14,385 bases of DNA, taken from the NCBI GenBank assembly GCA_016839345.1, contig JAEOUL010000225.1, positions 1-14,385 on the forward strand, read 5' to 3'. Below, in pieces: positions 12,344 to 14,385 of this stretch. Position 1 is the first letter of the stretch. Each line of letters begins with the position of its first letter. The position numbers were made by a program, and so were the translations under genes. Origin of the DNA: Candidatus Thorarchaeota archaeon. Lineage in GTDB: Archaea > Asgardarchaeota > Thorarchaeia > Thorarchaeales > Thorarchaeaceae. The notes below the pieces were generated by a model. It was not told where the DNA came from. It ran no database searches and worked only from the letters and a program-made list of their open reading frames with translations.

Positions 12344-14385
12344 ATCCCTCCTGATGCGCTTCTTGCAGGCTCCAGTAGGTCCTTCATGTACTGACCAGTA
12401 TAGGATGTCTTACAAACGACAACTTCCTCAGGTGTACCTTCGACGACAATGTATCCGCCTTCATCACCACCTTCAGGACCCAGGTCAATCACGTAATCAG
12501 CTGTCTTCACAACATCCAATTGATGCTCAATGACCATCACTGTATTTCCAAGGTCCACCAATCGATGCAAAACCTCGAGTAGCTTCTTGATGTCCGCGAA
12601 GTGGAGACCTGTAGTGGGTTCGTCAAGCAAGATTAGTGTCTGTCCAGTGGCAGGACGTGAAAGGAACTTACTCAACTTTATCCTCTGTCCTTCTCCACCA
12701 CTAAGAGTCGTGGCGGGTTGTCCTAGTTTCACATATCCCATTCCAACGGCACAGAGAGTTTCCAAACGCCGGTAGATTGAAGGTATCCCCTCGAAGAATT
12801 TGTAGGCCTCATCAATTCTCATGTCTAAGACGTCTGCAATGTTCTTCCCCTTGAATCGAACCTGGAGGGTTTCTCTATTATACCGCCGACCTTTACACTC
12901 ACTGCAGGTGACCTGAACTGGTGGGAGGAACTGCATCTCGATGACCTCAACTCCAGCTCCCTTACAGGTTTCACAGCGACCACCTTTTACATTGAAACTA
13001 AATCGACCAAGTTTGTATCCGCGAATCTTTGATTCAGGAAGATTAGCGAAGAGGTCTCTCAGAGGGCTCCAGAGTCCGACATATGTGGCAGGATTAGAAC
13101 GAGGCGTTCGTCCGATAGGACTCTGATCAATGACTATTACCTTATCGAGCTGGTCTATCCCCACAATCTCATCATGAGCACCAGGTTTAGCTTCTGCGTG
13201 ATGGAACCTACGAGCGAGCTCTCTCTGGAGCGTTTCTACTACAAACGAAGATTTGCCTGAACCGCTGACTCCTGTAACAGCAATGAACATCCCAAGTGGA
13301 ATCTTCACATTCAGGTCTTTCAGGTTGTTATGGCGACATCCACGGACTTCGATGAATCGTCCGTTTGAGGGTCTTCGCTCTGTAGGAACAGGGATCTCAT
13401 CCTCACCACGAAGATACTTTGCAGTGAGTGACTTTTTCGACTTGAGAATCTTGTCTAGAGTCCCAGCGACAACAACCTCACCACCCTCTGCTCCAGCACC
13501 AGGACCAAGATCTATCACGTAGTCGGCATTCCGAATGGTTTCCTCATCATGCTCAACTACAAGAACAGTATTCCCGAGATCTCTCAGGTTCATCAACGAC
13601 TTCAACAGTCGCTCGTTGTCACGGGCGTGAAGACCTATACTGGGTTCATCACACACGTAAGTCACTCCAACAAGGTTTGAACCAATTTGACTAGCGAGGC
13701 GTATCCGCTGGCTCTCGCCGCCTGCGAGAGATGGAGCTGGTCGTTCCAGTGTTAGATATTCGAGACCCACATCCTGGAGGAATCCTATCCTTCCGAGGAT
13801 TTCTTTGATAATAGGATCCGAAACTGGTCGAAGTTCTTTCTTGACCTTTACGCTTTCGATGAACTCTCCCAGGTCCTTGATGCACATGCTGCCTAAACTT
13901 GATATGGAATGGTTACCGAATGTGATGGCTTGAGACTCTGGTCTTAGACGATGGCCTTTACACACAGGACATGGTTGAACGGACATAAGCCGCTCGATTT
14001 CCTTTCGCCTATATTCAGACTTTGTCGTTTTGTAGACTCTTTGTGCCCTCTGCATGAATCCCTCAAACGCTCTCTTGTAGTGACCAGAGTACTTCACTTC
14101 ATAGTCAACATTCTCGCCTTCCCATGTCACATCATACTTCTCAGTGGTCCCGTAGAAGATTATCTTTTTCTGCTCCTCAGTGAAATCCTTCCATGGCATA
14201 TCAAGTGTGAAGCCATACTTGTCTGCAACCATCTTGAAGAGGTTTCTTTTGAGTACCCAGTTATCAGGAATCATCGCTCCTTCGTTCAGGGATAGATTAG
14301 GGTCTTTGATGAAGAGGTCAGGGTCGAACTCGCGGACAACACCCAAGCCGGTGCAGTTTGTACATGCACCCTGTGGAGTGTTCCA
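12340..14385 (-). CDS. uvrA: UvrA, excinuclease ABC subunit A (upstream copy, N-terminus cut by window edge)
   Basis: The frame is open to the right edge; the last 681 codons are visible and the N-terminal Walker A and UvrB-binding region are outside. The first visible residues (..TPQGACTNCTGLGVV..FDP) are the second half of the first zinc finger, so about 270 residues are missing. Visible parts: insertion domain; CPVC hinge; first-ATPase signature (13714-13728), which reads LAGGE instead of LSGGE; CDEPSIGLH; His of VVEHDEE; second Walker A GVSGSGKSS; QSPIGRTPRSNPATY; Zn finger CETC..CSEC; second signature LSGGE; LDEPTTGLHFAD; and VIEHQLD. Overall it looks like a canonical UvrA. It ends in TGA overlapping the ATG of the second uvrA (ATGA), so the pair is cotranscribed and probably coupled. 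Whether it keeps the UvrB-binding domain cannot be seen. Confidence 0.95.
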   Translation of the reverse strand, partial: WNTPQGACTNCTGLGVVREFDPDLFIKDPNLSLNEGAMIPDNWVLKRNLFKMVADKYGFTLDMPWKDFTEEQKKIIFYGTTEKYDVTWEGENVDYEVKYSGHYKRAFEGFMQRAQRVYKTTKSEYRRKEIERLMSVQPCPVCKGHRLRPESQAITFGNHSISSLGSMCIKDLGEFIESVKVKKELRPVSDPIIKEILGRIGFLQDVGLEYLTLERPAPSLAGGESQRIRLASQIGSNLVGVTYVCDEPSIGLHARDNERLLKSLMNLRDLGNTVLVVEHDEETIRNADYVIDLGPGAGAEGGEVVVAGTLDKILKSKKSLTAKYLRGEDEIPVPTERRPSNGRFIEVRGCRHNNLKDLNVKIPLGMFIAVTGVSGSGKSSFVVETLQRELARRFHHAEAKPGAHDEIVGIDQLDKVIVIDQSPIGRTPRSNPATYVGLWSPLRDLFANLPESKIRGYKLGRFSFNVKGGRCETCKGAGVEVIEMQFLPPVQVTCSECKGRRYNRETLQVRFKGKNIADVLDMRIDEAYKFFEGIPSIYRRLETLCAVGMGYVKLGQPATTLSGGEGQRIKLSKFLSRPATGQTLILLDEPTTGLHFADIKKLLEVLHRLVDLGNTVMVIEHQLDVVKTADYVIDLGPEGGDEGGYIVVEGTPEEVVVCKTSYTGQYMKDLLEPARSASGGI
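12347..12351 (-). promoter_or_regulatory. Shine-Dalgarno site at the uvrA-uvrA junction
   Basis: GGAGG on the minus strand, inside the last codons of the upstream uvrA. It is 3 nt from the first ATG (12343) and 9 nt from the in-frame ATG at 12337, so it favours the second ATG or translational coupling through the ATGA overlap. Confidence 0.6.

Noticed and set aside
1..14385. Mobile elements, CRISPR, tRNA or rRNA, toxin-antitoxin or defence genes
   Set aside because: No transposase, integrase, regularly spaced repeats, tRNA-like cloverleaf or rRNA segments were seen. The MazG-like enzyme is a DCTPP1-type housekeeping form with no mazEF partner.

Overview
The window looks like chromosomal DNA from an archaeon, probably a mesophilic one with moderate GC. 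The evidence is indirect. A secreted protein carries a Thr/Pro-rich linker followed by a C-terminal membrane anchor, as in archaeal surface proteins. One protein is a stand-alone Lrp/AsnC ligand-binding domain. Several genes start with TTG or GTG, and only some have clear Shine-Dalgarno sites (GGAG/GAGG) while others have none. Short divergent gaps contain AT-rich TATA-like boxes. A UvrABC repair system is found mostly in mesophilic archaea that acquired it from bacteria. An Asgard lineage (Thorarchaeota-like) would fit the style of the surface protein, but this cannot be proven from the window. There is no rRNA, tRNA, CRISPR array, insertion sequence or phage gene.

Layout, left to right. Bases 2-211 are the 3' end of a nitrilase-family gene (+), which overlaps by 17 bp the end of a convergent two-gene unit: an acidic four-helix membrane protein followed by a dCTPase-like MazG pyrophosphohydrolase (both -). 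A TPR protein (+) diverges from that unit and ends against a secreted two-HKD phospholipase D-like protein (-), with a terminator-like hairpin between them. A small orphan gene (+, about 91 aa) diverges from the PLD gene and converges on a 2[4Fe-4S] ferredoxin (-). An APC amino-acid permease (+) diverges from the ferredoxin and overlaps by 11 bp the stand-alone RAM-domain regulator (-).

The right half is a DNA-repair region. It holds full-length uvrC (-), preceded by a small TPR protein with a four-cysteine C-terminal module (-), then a 319-bp gap with a short palindrome, an O-methyltransferase (+), and two tandem uvrA genes (-). The uvrA genes overlap by an ATGA and the upstream one runs off the right edge. 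uvrB is not in the window.

Functional links that can be supported: the two UvrA proteins and UvrC belong to nucleotide excision repair; the permease and the RAM protein may both concern amino acids; the MazG enzyme cleans the nucleotide pool. The other neighbours look like ordinary compact chromosome with alternating convergent and divergent genes. I do not see a clear new defence or mobile system. The most unusual points are the coupled uvrA paralogues, one with an altered ABC signature, and the TPR/Cys-cluster protein beside uvrC.
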